Assembly: GCA_018713255.1 (NCBI GenBank) | Contig: DVFL01000040.1 | Location: forward strand, 161,303 to 225,302 | DNA length: 64,000 bases | Direction of reading: 5' to 3' | Source: Candidatus Cottocaccamicrobium excrementipullorum | GTDB lineage: Bacteria; Bacillota; Clostridia; Lachnospirales; Lachnospiraceae | Shown here: positions 24,418-32,645 of the stretch, in pieces | How positions within the stretch are numbered: the stretch's first letter is position 1 | Layout of the letters: each line of letters begins with the position of its first letter | Made by a program: the position numbers and the translations under genes | The notes under the pieces: model-generated | Told to the model about the DNA's origin: nothing | The model's input: only the letters and a program-made list of their open reading frames with translations | Databases searched by the model: none

Positions 24418-25827
24418 ATGAGATATGTTAAGGAAGACGGAACTTGTAAGGATTTGACAATCGCTTATATCGGCGGTGGAAGCCATGCGTGGGCTTGGGT
24501 TTTTATGACGGATCTGGCCAAGGAAACCCAAATCAGCGGAACGGTGAGATTGTACGACATTAATCAGAAGGCGGCAGATGAGAACAAAGCCATAGGGGAT
24601 CGGTTGTTTGCTAGAGATGATGTGAAGGGCGACTGGAAATTTGAGGTGAGTTCTGGATTGGATGAGGCGCTGAAGGGTGCAGATTTTGTGGTAATCTCCA
24701 TTCTGCCCGGCACATTTGACGAGATGGCGGTAGATGTTCATGCACCAGAGCGGTATGGAATTTATCAGTCTGTAGGAGATACTGCAGGTCCCGGCGGGTT
24801 AATGCGGGCACTGCGTACTATTCCTATGTATGTAGAGTTTGCGGAGGCGATCCGCCGCTGCTGTCCTGACGCGTGGGTAATCAATTATACGAATCCCATG
24901 ACGCTGTGTGTAAAAACTTTGTATCGTGTATTCCCGCAGATTAAAGCTTTTGGATGCTGCCATGAGGTGTTTGGAACACAGAAGGTCCTTCGAGATATCT
25001 GTCAGCTGGAAACAGGGATCCAAGGGATTGAGAAAGACGAAATCATTGTAAATGTTATGGGAATTAATCATTTTACCTGGTTTACCAAAGCATCCTACAA
25101 GGGACTGGACTTGTTCCCCATCTACAAGAAATTTATTGATGCTCACTTTGAAGAAGGATACGATGATCCTGACCGGAACTGGATGAACGGTACATTTAAC
25201 TGCGCCCACCGAGTAAAATTTGATTTGTTTCGGCGCTATGGCGCCATTGCGGCAGCTGGGGACCGCCATCTGGCGGAGTTCATGCCTGGAAATGAGTATT
25301 TGAAAGATCCAGAGACGGTAAGACAGTGGAAATTTGCTCTGACTCCTGTCTCTTGGAGGAAAGAACGGCAGGCTGCAAAAAATCAGGAAGCAGACGAACT
25401 GGCTTCCGGGAAAAAACAGCTGGAATTAAAGGACACTGGAGAGGAAGGGGTTCAGCTGATTAAGGCGCTCTGCGGTCTGCACCGAATGGTGAGCAATGTG
25501 AATATCCCCAATGCTTCTGGTCAGATCCGCAATCTTCCCAAAGACGAAGTGGTGGAGACCAATGCAGTCTTTTCCAGAGATTCCATAGCAGCAATGGATG
25601 CTGGGGAGATGCCAGAGGATATTCGTCATCTGACTATGCCTCATGTAGAGAATCATGAGCTGATTCTGGATGCGGCGATTCATTGTGATTTTGAGAAGGC
25701 TTACCAGGCATTTATGCAGGACCCTCTGGTAAAGGGCAGAATTTCCGCAGAAGAGGGAAGAGAGCTTTTAACAGAAATGATCCGCGGCACCTCTGCTTAT
25801 CTGCCGGAGGCATGGAAGGAAATTTAA
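24418..25827 (+). CDS. Family 4 glycoside hydrolase (alpha-galacturonidase/LplD-like)
   Basis: A 469-residue GH4 enzyme. The N-terminal Rossmann motif for NAD is IAYIGGGSHAWAW. The metal-binding Cys and His lie in FGCCHEVFG and GINHFTWFTK, and YTNPM is also conserved. GH4 enzymes use NAD and Mn2+ to cleave glycosides by a redox-elimination mechanism. The sequence is closer to the LplD-type alpha-galacturonidases of lplABCD-type clusters than to maltose or cellobiose 6-phosphate hydrolases, by motif and context. ATG 24418 follows GGAGGAG; a GTG at 24400 is less likely. It ends the import operon. Confidence 0.85.
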   Translation: MRYVKEDGTCKDLTIAYIGGGSHAWAWVFMTDLAKETQISGTVRLYDINQKAADENKAIGDRLFARDDVKGDWKFEVSSGLDEALKGADFVVISILPGTFDEMAVDVHAPERYGIYQSVGDTAGPGGLMRALRTIPMYVEFAEAIRRCCPDAWVINYTNPMTLCVKTLYRVFPQIKAFGCCHEVFGTQKVLRDICQLETGIQGIEKDEIIVNVMGINHFTWFTKASYKGLDLFPIYKKFIDAHFEEGYDDPDRNWMNGTFNCAHRVKFDLFRRYGAIAAAGDRHLAEFMPGNEYLKDPETVRQWKFALTPVSWRKERQAAKNQEADELASGKKQLELKDTGEEGVQLIKALCGLHRMVSNVNIPNASGQIRNLPKDEVVETNAVFSRDSIAAMDAGEMPEDIRHLTMPHVENHELILDAAIHCDFEKAYQAFMQDPLVKGRISAEEGRELLTEMIRGTSAYLPEAWKEI

Positions 25828-25963
25828 CATGATCTAGATAAAAAGGCTGTCCTGAAGTTTGTTATGCTCTCTTTATCCATGGAATGGGACGAGTCTTTCG
25901 GAAGGTATTTGAAAAAACATAATGCAATGGATGAAAATGGAGAGAAATGAAGCAGAATAGGAC

Positions 25964-25990
25964 AAGGGCAGGAGAAATTTTCCTGCCCTT
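25964..25990. terminator. Hairpin between convergent genes
   Basis: AAGGGCAGGA (25964-25973) and TCCTGCCCTT (25981-25990) pair around GAAATTT. It lies between the GH4 gene and the reverse-strand M20 gene. There is no clear T-run, so the strength is uncertain. Confidence 0.45.
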
Positions 25991-27107
25991 ATTCGTGTAG
26001 ATTCAAGCGATTATGTACCAGCTCTTCCAAGATAGCAGCGCCTTTTGGAAGAGCTTCTGGATTAAAGGACATGTCTTTGTGATGAAGGCCAGGAAAGGCG
26101 TTGGCTCCCAGCCCAAGATAAACCGTTTTGCAGTGGGGGAGGAGCTGATGATAGAAATGGAAGTCTTCTCCGCCAGGAGTGTCTAGGGAGAGAAGGACGT
26201 TTTGCTCTCCTAAGACAGAGGAAGCCGCTTCATAAGCAGAATGAATCAGCTGGTCATCGTATTCAGCGGCGGGAACTCCTTTAGTTGAGTCGATTTGGAA
26301 CCTTGTCTGGAAAGCCTTGGAGACATTAACGATGACGCGGTAAATTTTGCCTTTGAGTTCTTCCATGGTTTTATTGTTCTGACAGCGGATGTCCAGAGTA
26401 AATTCCGCCTGATCAGGAATCAGGTTTTCTGCCGGGCCGCCTCCCATGAAACGAGTTACTTTGCAGGAATGGCTGACCCGGGGATCTGCATGGAGGGCAT
26501 AGATGGCCTGGATCATGGAAATTGCAGCTTCGATGGCGTTGATTCCTTGTTGGGGACGAGCACCGTGGGCGCTGACGCCTTGTATCTTTACCCGATACTG
26601 GCAGGATGCGGCATGACGCAAAGCGCAGACAGCCTGCCCAAGCTGTAATTCTTCTTTCGGACGGATATGAATGCCGATCATTTCATCAGTCTGGTTAAGA
26701 AGGCCGCTGTTAATCATGGAAATTGCGCCGGACAGGGTTTCTTCTGCCGGCTGAAAGACAATCATCAGTTTCCCGGAAGGAATGCCTTTTTCGCTGAGGG
26801 AAGCAGCAGCGGCCATGACCATGGCGCTGTGTCCGTCATGGCCGCAGGTATGCTTCGCCATCTGATGTCCTTCTTCCGTTTGGTAAGGAAGTGCGTCCAT
26901 ATCTGCCCGCAGGGCTAAGGTTTTTCCCGGCACTCCACTGTCTAAGAGACCAATGACGCCCCAGGTGCCATTTACCTGTTCAAATACTTGGAATCCATGA
27001 TGTTTTAATTCTGCGCTCAAATAAGCCCCTGTTTTTTCTTCTTTTCCGGAAAGCTCCGGGTGGGCATGGAGATAAGAAAACACCTGAAATAAATAAGCCC
27101 TGTTCAT
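25989..27107 (-). CDS. M20 family amidohydrolase (AbgA/hippurate-hydrolase type)
   Basis: A 372-residue M20D-type metallo-amidohydrolase. Metal-binding motifs are RADMDALPY, HTCGHDGHSAM and PAEETLSGA with the catalytic Glu pair. GVSAHGARPQQGINAI marks the dimerisation/lid domain. It probably cleaves an N-acyl or aminobenzoyl amino acid. It is co-oriented with and 18 bp downstream of a second M20 protein, an arrangement like AbgA/AbgB, which act as a heterodimer on p-aminobenzoyl-glutamate. AAGGAG precedes its start. Confidence 0.88.
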   Translation of the reverse strand: MNRAYLFQVFSYLHAHPELSGKEEKTGAYLSAELKHHGFQVFEQVNGTWGVIGLLDSGVPGKTLALRADMDALPYQTEEGHQMAKHTCGHDGHSAMVMAAAASLSEKGIPSGKLMIVFQPAEETLSGAISMINSGLLNQTDEMIGIHIRPKEELQLGQAVCALRHAASCQYRVKIQGVSAHGARPQQGINAIEAAISMIQAIYALHADPRVSHSCKVTRFMGGGPAENLIPDQAEFTLDIRCQNNKTMEELKGKIYRVIVNVSKAFQTRFQIDSTKGVPAAEYDDQLIHSAYEAASSVLGEQNVLLSLDTPGGEDFHFYHQLLPHCKTVYLGLGANAFPGLHHKDMSFNPEALPKGAAILEELVHNRLNLHE

Positions 27108-27125
27108 GTCGGTTCTGTCTGCTCC

Positions 27126-28511
27126 TTATTCATCAAATGGGGAAATGTAGGTAATTCCTTTGGTTTTTTCCATGAACTCCTGCCGGGCTGCCTTTAACGT
27201 ATCTGGCCTGGTAAACAGATCGTAAAGGGTAGTTGCCCCTACTTTCGCGGCAAACAACATTCCTTTGCATCCTATGGAGGTGCCGGTGCAGGCGGTGGAC
27301 ATCCAAGTGTGGGAAGAAATTCCCACTGGCCAGCAAGCTGCAGTAAACTGGGCAAAGGGAGTAAGGTAACTTACATCACCTACGTCAGTGGAGCCGGCCA
27401 TCAGCAGGCCGCGGTCAGTGTTTTGAACCACCTGATTGCTCAGAGGCTGGGTGCTGTCAAAGGAATTGGGAGCCATATAGCTGTTTAATACGCTCTGTTT
27501 CTGTTCTGGGCTGAGTTGCCGGGTAAATTCTTCTGCGTAGGCGATGTCTTTGCTGTCAAATCCCGGAGTGCTCACCAGTTTCATGTTTTCCATGATCAGA
27601 TCTCCCAGAGTATAGTTTGGAATTACGTCATAGCATCCGGCCAATAGTTCATAAGTCATTTGGGTTTCTGTCATTAACGCGGCGCCTTCCGCGATTTTTA
27701 ACAGCCGTTTTACCGTGCTGCGTACGCTGTCTCGTTTAGGTGCTCTTACGTAATACCATACTTCTGCTTCAGCCGGAACCGTATTGGGAAGGCCGCCGCC
27801 GTTGGTAATGGTGTAGTGAATTCGGACCTGATCAATCACATGTTCCCGCAGGTAATTAGCGCCAATATCCATTAATTCTACTGCGTCAAGGGCGCTTCGC
27901 CCGGCTTCCGGAGCGGCTGCCGCATGGGACGGAGTTCCTTTGAACCGGAATTTCATGGAATTCATGGCCAAAAAGCTGCATTCCCACAGAGTATTCATAA
28001 ACGAGGGATGCCAGCTGATGCAGGCGTCCAGATCATCAAACACGTGAGACAGTTCCATTAGAGGTTTTCCCGCCAGGGTTTCTTCGGCTGCGCAGCCATA
28101 ATACCGCAGAGTTCCCCGAAGGTTTTCTTTTTCCATACACTGTTTGACGGCCACAGCGGCTCCAAGACTGCCGGTACCCAGCAGATTGTGCCCGCATCCA
28201 TGACCGGGATCTTTGGCAGTTTTTTCCGGCTCCTGAGCTGAACATCGCTTCTGGGAAAGATTGGGAAGGGCATCGTATTCTCCTGTGATTCCGATAATGG
28301 GCTTTCCGCTTCCATATTCCGCGATAAATGAGGTGGGATTATCTGGAATTTCCCGGATGGAAAATCCAACAGATCTTAAATAGTCTTTCTGAAGCTGACT
28401 GCTTTTATATTCTTCATGAGCGATTTCTGGGTTTTCCCATAGAGTCAGGGCCATGTTTGTAAGCGTGTCTTTATTTTCATCAATTAACGCAAAAATTTCT
28501 TCTTTTTTCAT
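27126..28511 (-). CDS. M20 family amidohydrolase (AbgB-like)
   Basis: A 461-residue M20 peptidase-like protein with metal motifs GEYDALPNL, GCGHNLLGT and CAAEETLAGKP. It matches AbgB (p-aminobenzoyl-glutamate hydrolase subunit B) in length and in the long C-terminal part with SHTWMSTACTG. Its start overlaps the stop of the upstream transporter fragment by 4 bp and has AGGAG on the reverse strand. With the upstream transporter broken and its promoter region gone, expression of this pair is questionable. Confidence 0.88.
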   Translation of the reverse strand: MKKEEIFALIDENKDTLTNMALTLWENPEIAHEEYKSSQLQKDYLRSVGFSIREIPDNPTSFIAEYGSGKPIIGITGEYDALPNLSQKRCSAQEPEKTAKDPGHGCGHNLLGTGSLGAAVAVKQCMEKENLRGTLRYYGCAAEETLAGKPLMELSHVFDDLDACISWHPSFMNTLWECSFLAMNSMKFRFKGTPSHAAAAPEAGRSALDAVELMDIGANYLREHVIDQVRIHYTITNGGGLPNTVPAEAEVWYYVRAPKRDSVRSTVKRLLKIAEGAALMTETQMTYELLAGCYDVIPNYTLGDLIMENMKLVSTPGFDSKDIAYAEEFTRQLSPEQKQSVLNSYMAPNSFDSTQPLSNQVVQNTDRGLLMAGSTDVGDVSYLTPFAQFTAACWPVGISSHTWMSTACTGTSIGCKGMLFAAKVGATTLYDLFTRPDTLKAARQEFMEKTKGITYISPFDE

Positions 28512-29160
28512 GTTTCATCATCTCCTGTTAAGGCTGCGGTTTTTGTGACTTTTCTGCCAATTAAAATCGTTCCAAATACGGAGACAATAATAATGGCGTA
28601 TGTGGGAGTGCCGGGAAGGAAGGATAGAAATCCCAGGCGGTAAAGGGCGAACATGCCTCCGGCCAGAACCACGGCGATGGAGCCGATTTTAGGATTAGCT
28701 ACAAATTGCTGGGCCAGCATAGCGCCAAAAAGGGCAGGAAGGATATTGTTCAGCGCCAAGACTACAGACTCCGGAAGAGCTCCTAAGATAGAGGAACCAA
28801 GGATTACGCCCACTGTAAGCATCAGTACGTTCACAATAATGGAGATGGCAATACCGATCGTAGCGATAATGGAACCTTTTTCTGTCCCAGGCTTTTCTCC
28901 CGCAGCTTGAAGGGCTGCAACAGAAGCGGGAAGGCGAAGGTTTCCAATATTACCGGAAAGAAAAGACATGTAGGTACCGGCGATCCCAAGTACTGGCGAG
29001 TAGGAGATGGGCTCAACAAACCAGAAAACGCCGGAAACAGATGCCTGCATAATGAAGCCGGCGAAAATAGCGGATGCGGGGGGTAAGAGATGGTAAACAA
29101 AGGTAAGGGCGATCAAGGGGAAAAACGCGAAGACTACGCCGATTAGATTTGTTGCCCTTA
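28508..29160 (-). pseudogene. 5'-truncated polytopic membrane transporter
   Basis: The frame encodes about 215 residues with roughly six hydrophobic helices (FAGFIMQASVSGVFWFV, IIATIGIAISIIVNVLML, YAIIIVSVFGTILIG). It has no ATG or GTG start and no ribosome site. Membrane-protein-like sequence continues upstream of the first possible start (TTG at 29116) as NLIGVVFAFFPLIALTF and then becomes nonsense at about 29155-29165, with a stop at 29251. I read it as the C-terminal part of a transporter whose front was lost in a rearrangement. The family is not recognised. Its stop overlaps the AbgB-like gene, so it was the first gene of that operon, presumably importing its substrate. Confidence 0.65.
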
Positions 29161-29267
29161 CTGAACTAAATCTTAAAATGCTGGGAGAACTAGAAGAAGG
29201 AAAACGAGAATTTTCATTAGAGAACCTTGAAAGATTATTGGAACTGAATCAGAATGTATATGAATAA
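29157..29267 (+). pseudogene. 3' remnant of an XRE-type helix-turn-helix gene
   Basis: On the forward strand, 36 codons ending in TAA at 29265-29267 encode a segment containing LKMLGELEEGKREFSLENLE and RLLELNQNVYE. This resembles the end of an XRE-type HTH domain (the ...LEnGkr.Ps...l.kl...l pattern). There is no start codon context, and the upstream part coincides with the truncated transporter on the opposite strand. A strong terminator follows at a normal distance, as expected for the real 3' end of a gene. Confidence 0.5.
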
Positions 29268-29290
29268 AGGAAGAGGAACGGAAAATCATC

Positions 29291-29343
29291 AGCTTCCGCC
29301 CAGGCAGAGACTTTTTATTTCTGCCTGGGCGGAAGCTGTTTTT
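29291..29343 (+). terminator. Strong intrinsic terminator of the HTH remnant
   Basis: A perfect 18-bp stem, AGCTTCCGCCCAGGCAGA (29291-29308) with its complement at 29320-29337, is followed by GTTTTT. It faces the end of the reverse-strand AraC gene and may work only on the forward strand. Confidence 0.85.
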
Positions 29344-29464
29344 ATGAAAATTAATCATCGCTTCAGCACGTTGCCGCTGGGGTGAGAATCCCTGAAAAGT
29401 AACAAAAAGCATATTTTCATGCTCTCAGGATCCTTTCCCCTGTTTTCTCCTTATGGTAAACTGG

Positions 29465-30301
29465 TTATGAATTAGGAGAAACTAATTTTTTCCTGTACTG
29501 CAGCGGAGTGGTGTGCTGGAATTTCTTGAAGATTTTCACAAAATTGTTTACGTTAACGTATCCTACCTGTTCTGCAATCTGTTCAACGGAAAGGTCGGTA
29601 TTGACTAAAAGATTTTTTGCTTCTGCCATGCGGAAAAGAAGCAGGTACTCTTTGAAGGTGATGCCCACGATTTCTTTAAAAGCCAGGGACAGAGCGTGAC
29701 GGCTGACGTAGTTGGCATCGGCGATTTCCTGAAGGGTGAGTTTCCGATGAAAATGATCATTTACATACCGCTGGGCGTTTAGCACAGCATCAGACATTGT
29801 GCTGTGGCTGCGCAGAGGAAAACATTCTGAGTGTGAACGGTACAGTTCAATCAGAATGGAAACCAGCAGGGAAATGCTGTAGGAGGTAAAGAATGTCTGC
29901 TGCGAGGAATATTCCTGGGACAGCTTGTGAATCAAAGGCTGAATAACAGAATAAAGCTGTTGGTCCAGCAAAATTACATGGTTAAAGTCTGCGGGACGCT
30001 GAATAAAAATAGAAATCAGTTCTGTTTCTTTGATTCGGGACATAATCAGATTGCTGGAAACAGAAACTACATAGCGGCAGTAAGGCTCTTCTGTAATATG
30101 AAAGTTGTGGCGCTCCAGGCGGCTGATAAAGATTAAGGAACCTTTTTCCAGAAGGTAGGTTTTATGATTAATCGCAGCCGCAGCTTTTCCAGAGGTAATC
30201 AGGATCATTTCATATTCAAAATGGGCAGTGGGCATGGACAGCTCATCAGCTACCGCATCGGAATAAAAACAGCTGATGTCTGGAATGTGGGTGTAGCGCA
30301 T
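29465..30301 (-). CDS. AraC family transcriptional regulator
   Basis: A 278-residue cytoplasmic regulator. The N-terminal about 170 residues form a cupin-like sensor domain (EYEMILITSGKAAAAI, LEKGSLIFISRLERHNFHI). The C-terminal 100 residues carry two AraC helix-turn-helix motifs (LTLQEIADANYVSRHALSLAF and IAEQVGYVNVNNFVKIFKKF). The start at 30301 is chosen at the conserved MRYTHIPD, with AAGGAG a little far (about 12 nt) upstream; the longer frame to 30442 is unlikely. It is divergent from the oxidoreductase operon at 30447, which it most likely controls. Confidence 0.9.
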   Translation of the reverse strand: MRYTHIPDISCFYSDAVADELSMPTAHFEYEMILITSGKAAAAINHKTYLLEKGSLIFISRLERHNFHITEEPYCRYVVSVSSNLIMSRIKETELISIFIQRPADFNHVILLDQQLYSVIQPLIHKLSQEYSSQQTFFTSYSISLLVSILIELYRSHSECFPLRSHSTMSDAVLNAQRYVNDHFHRKLTLQEIADANYVSRHALSLAFKEIVGITFKEYLLLFRMAEAKNLLVNTDLSVEQIAEQVGYVNVNNFVKIFKKFQHTTPLQYRKKLVSPNS

Positions 30302-30446
30302 TCGTGCAGTATTCTCCTTTTTTATAAGATCGGCAGAGACTTGCTTTGAAAGTCCTGCCGGCGCATGAAGGTTTGCTCTGGCATCTTCATTATAGAGTAG
30401 AAAGCGGGACACGTCAAATGGACAAAGGAGAGAGGGGAACAAAGCG

Positions 30447-31802
30447 ATGGAACACGAAAAATTTACTTACAGAAGTCTGGAAGAGATTGTACAGAAAGCA
30501 AAGGAATTGGATGTACATCTTCCATTTGCAAAAGATACTGGAATTCTTTCCCAGCCTTTAACTTTTGGAACGGTAAGATTACATAATCGGTTGGGAGTGG
30601 CGCCCATGGAAGGCGCAGATTCTAAGGAGGATGGATCTCCTTCGGCGCTGACTACAAGACGGTATGTGAGGGAAGCACAAGGCGGGGCGGGAACCATATG
30701 GTTTGAAGCAATCTCCATTGTACCTGAGGGGCGCTCCAGCAGGCATCAGCTGATGATGACCAGGGAGAATCTGGATGCGTATAAGCGCCTGACAGAAGAG
30801 GTGAAGGAGGCGGGAAGAAAAGCAAACGGCTTTGCGCCTTATTTAATTATGCAGGCAAATCACAGCGGCCGCTATTCCAATCCGGAGAATAAACCGGCTC
30901 CCTTAATTGCATACCGCCACCCGATGGATGAAAAGCTGAGACCGGCAGATGATTCCTGCATTGTTTCTGACGATTATTTGAAATCCCTGGAAGAAAAATT
31001 TGGACAGGCGGCCTTTTTGGCAAAAGAGGCGGGGTTTGACGGAGTGGATATTAAATCTTGCCACGGTTATCTTCTGGCGGAGTTAACTTCTGCTTATAAT
31101 CGTCCGGGACAGTATGGGGGCAGCCTGGAAAATCGCACAAGACTTCTGCGCAATGGAATTCAGGCGGCTAAGATGTATGAAGATGAACATTTCCTGGTAA
31201 CGGCGAGAATCGGCATATATGATGGGTTTCCTTATCCATATGGTTTCGGGGTGAAAGAAGGAGCGGGGGATGCCCCTGACTTTTCAGAACCCATTCAATT
31301 AGTTAAATGTCTCCACGAAGATTATCACCTGCCTTATGTAAATCTCACCATGGGAAATCCTTATGTAAGCACCCATGTAACCAGGCCTTACGATCATGGC
31401 AAATATGTTCCTCAAGAGCATCCTCTCCAGGGAGTAGCAAGAATGATCAATGGAATCGGACAGGTGAAAAAGGCGGTCCCTCAAATGGTGATTTCTGCTT
31501 CTGGACCTTCCTATCTGCGGCAGTACAGCGATTTGTTTGCGGCAGGCGCTGTGGAAGAGGGATTGTGTGACCAGATGCTGTTTGGCCGGATGTCTTTTGC
31601 TAATCCGGATTTTCCAAAGCAGATCGTTGAAACTGGCCGTTTGGATCCGAAAAAGGTCTGTGTAACTTGTGGAAAATGCGGAGATCTGATCCGGGCAGGA
31701 AAACCTGCCGGCTGTATTGTGCGTGACAGTGAAGTGTATCTGCCTTATTACCGGCAGTTTTTAGAAGAGCAGAAAAAAGCTCAGGGCGAATCTGCCGAAT
31801 AG
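30447..31802 (+). CDS. Old Yellow Enzyme-type NADH:flavin oxidoreductase with Fe-S motif
   Basis: A 451-residue TIM-barrel flavin reductase. Family motifs are RLHNRLGVAPMEGADS, LIMQANHSGRYS, AGFDGVDIKSCHGYLLAEL and FGRMSFANPDFPKQI. The Cys spacing C405-x2-C408-x2-C411-x11-C423 matches the [4Fe-4S] motif of the 2,4-dienoyl-CoA reductase/trimethylamine dehydrogenase branch. The C-terminal NAD/FAD domain of that branch is missing, so electrons must come from a separate protein, perhaps the flavoprotein at 32646. It probably reduces an activated C=C bond. It heads the three-gene operon, and the ATG follows GGAGAGAGGGG. Confidence 0.9.
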   Translation: MEHEKFTYRSLEEIVQKAKELDVHLPFAKDTGILSQPLTFGTVRLHNRLGVAPMEGADSKEDGSPSALTTRRYVREAQGGAGTIWFEAISIVPEGRSSRHQLMMTRENLDAYKRLTEEVKEAGRKANGFAPYLIMQANHSGRYSNPENKPAPLIAYRHPMDEKLRPADDSCIVSDDYLKSLEEKFGQAAFLAKEAGFDGVDIKSCHGYLLAELTSAYNRPGQYGGSLENRTRLLRNGIQAAKMYEDEHFLVTARIGIYDGFPYPYGFGVKEGAGDAPDFSEPIQLVKCLHEDYHLPYVNLTMGNPYVSTHVTRPYDHGKYVPQEHPLQGVARMINGIGQVKKAVPQMVISASGPSYLRQYSDLFAAGAVEEGLCDQMLFGRMSFANPDFPKQIVETGRLDPKKVCVTCGKCGDLIRAGKPAGCIVRDSEVYLPYYRQFLEEQKKAQGESAE

Positions 31803-31824
31803 AACGATAAAGGAAGGAGAAGAA

Positions 31825-32595
31825 ATGGAGGCAAAGACGGCGATTGTAACGGGAGGAAGCAGAGGGATTGGACTGGCCATTGCCAAAGGGCTGGGACTGG
31901 ACGGATATCAGGTGGTGATTTTTGCCACTAAATCAAAGGACAAGTGCATAGAACAGTTGAATGATCTGGACCAGAATCACATTATCTGGCATTACGTTCA
32001 GGGATCTTTAGATCAGAAGGAAGACCGTCAGCGGCTGATTGGCGAAGCGGTAGAGCGCTTCGGGCGGATTGATGTGCTGGTGAACAATGCGGGAGTTGCC
32101 CCGCTTGTTCGTGCTGATCTTTTGGATATGACAGAGGAAAGCTTTGACCGAGTGATGGGAATAAACGTAAAGGGGACATTATTTTTGACGCAGCTGGCGG
32201 CAAAACAAATGTTAAAGCAGAAGATTCAGGGAAGAAAGCGTGGGACCATTGTGAACGTGGGCTCTTGTTCTGCTCAGGTGTCTTCTGTTAATCGTGGAGA
32301 ATACTGTATTTCTAAAAGCGCGGTGTCTATGATTACTACCTTGTTTGCCGACCGTTTGGCGGCTGAGGGAATTCTGGTGCATGAAGTGCGTCCGGGAGTT
32401 ATTCGAACGGATATGACCAGCTCTGTCCAAGAGAAATATGACGCCTTGATTGAAAAGGGCGAATTTCCTATTCCGCGGTGGGGCACGCCGGAGGATGTGG
32501 CAGATGCTGTGAGGGCATTTTGCTCTGATCAGTTTTTATATACCACTGGCAATTATCTTGATGTGGACGGAGGTTTTCATATTCGGCGTTTGTAA
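31825..32595 (+). CDS. Short-chain dehydrogenase/reductase (SDR)
   Basis: A 256-residue classical SDR. The cofactor motif is TGGSRGIG at residues 9-16, then NNAGVAP, and the active-site Tyr-x3-Lys is in YCISKSAVSM with a Ser in VGSCSA. The C-terminus (GNYLDVDGGFHI) matches the FabG-like form. It probably oxidises or reduces a secondary alcohol. It lies between the OYE and FAD oxidoreductases with 22- and 50-bp gaps, so all three likely act on one substrate. Confidence 0.93.
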   Translation: MEAKTAIVTGGSRGIGLAIAKGLGLDGYQVVIFATKSKDKCIEQLNDLDQNHIIWHYVQGSLDQKEDRQRLIGEAVERFGRIDVLVNNAGVAPLVRADLLDMTEESFDRVMGINVKGTLFLTQLAAKQMLKQKIQGRKRGTIVNVGSCSAQVSSVNRGEYCISKSAVSMITTLFADRLAAEGILVHEVRPGVIRTDMTSSVQEKYDALIEKGEFPIPRWGTPEDVADAVRAFCSDQFLYTTGNYLDVDGGFHIRRL

Positions 32596-32645
32596 GAATG
32601 ATTGATCAGGAATGATACTCCGAAAGAGGAAAGGGAGAAGTAAGC

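Noticed and set aside
29465..30442. Longer start for the AraC regulator at 30442
   Set aside because: The extra 47 residues have no family match and would leave almost no room for the divergent promoter; the start at 30301 fits the domain.
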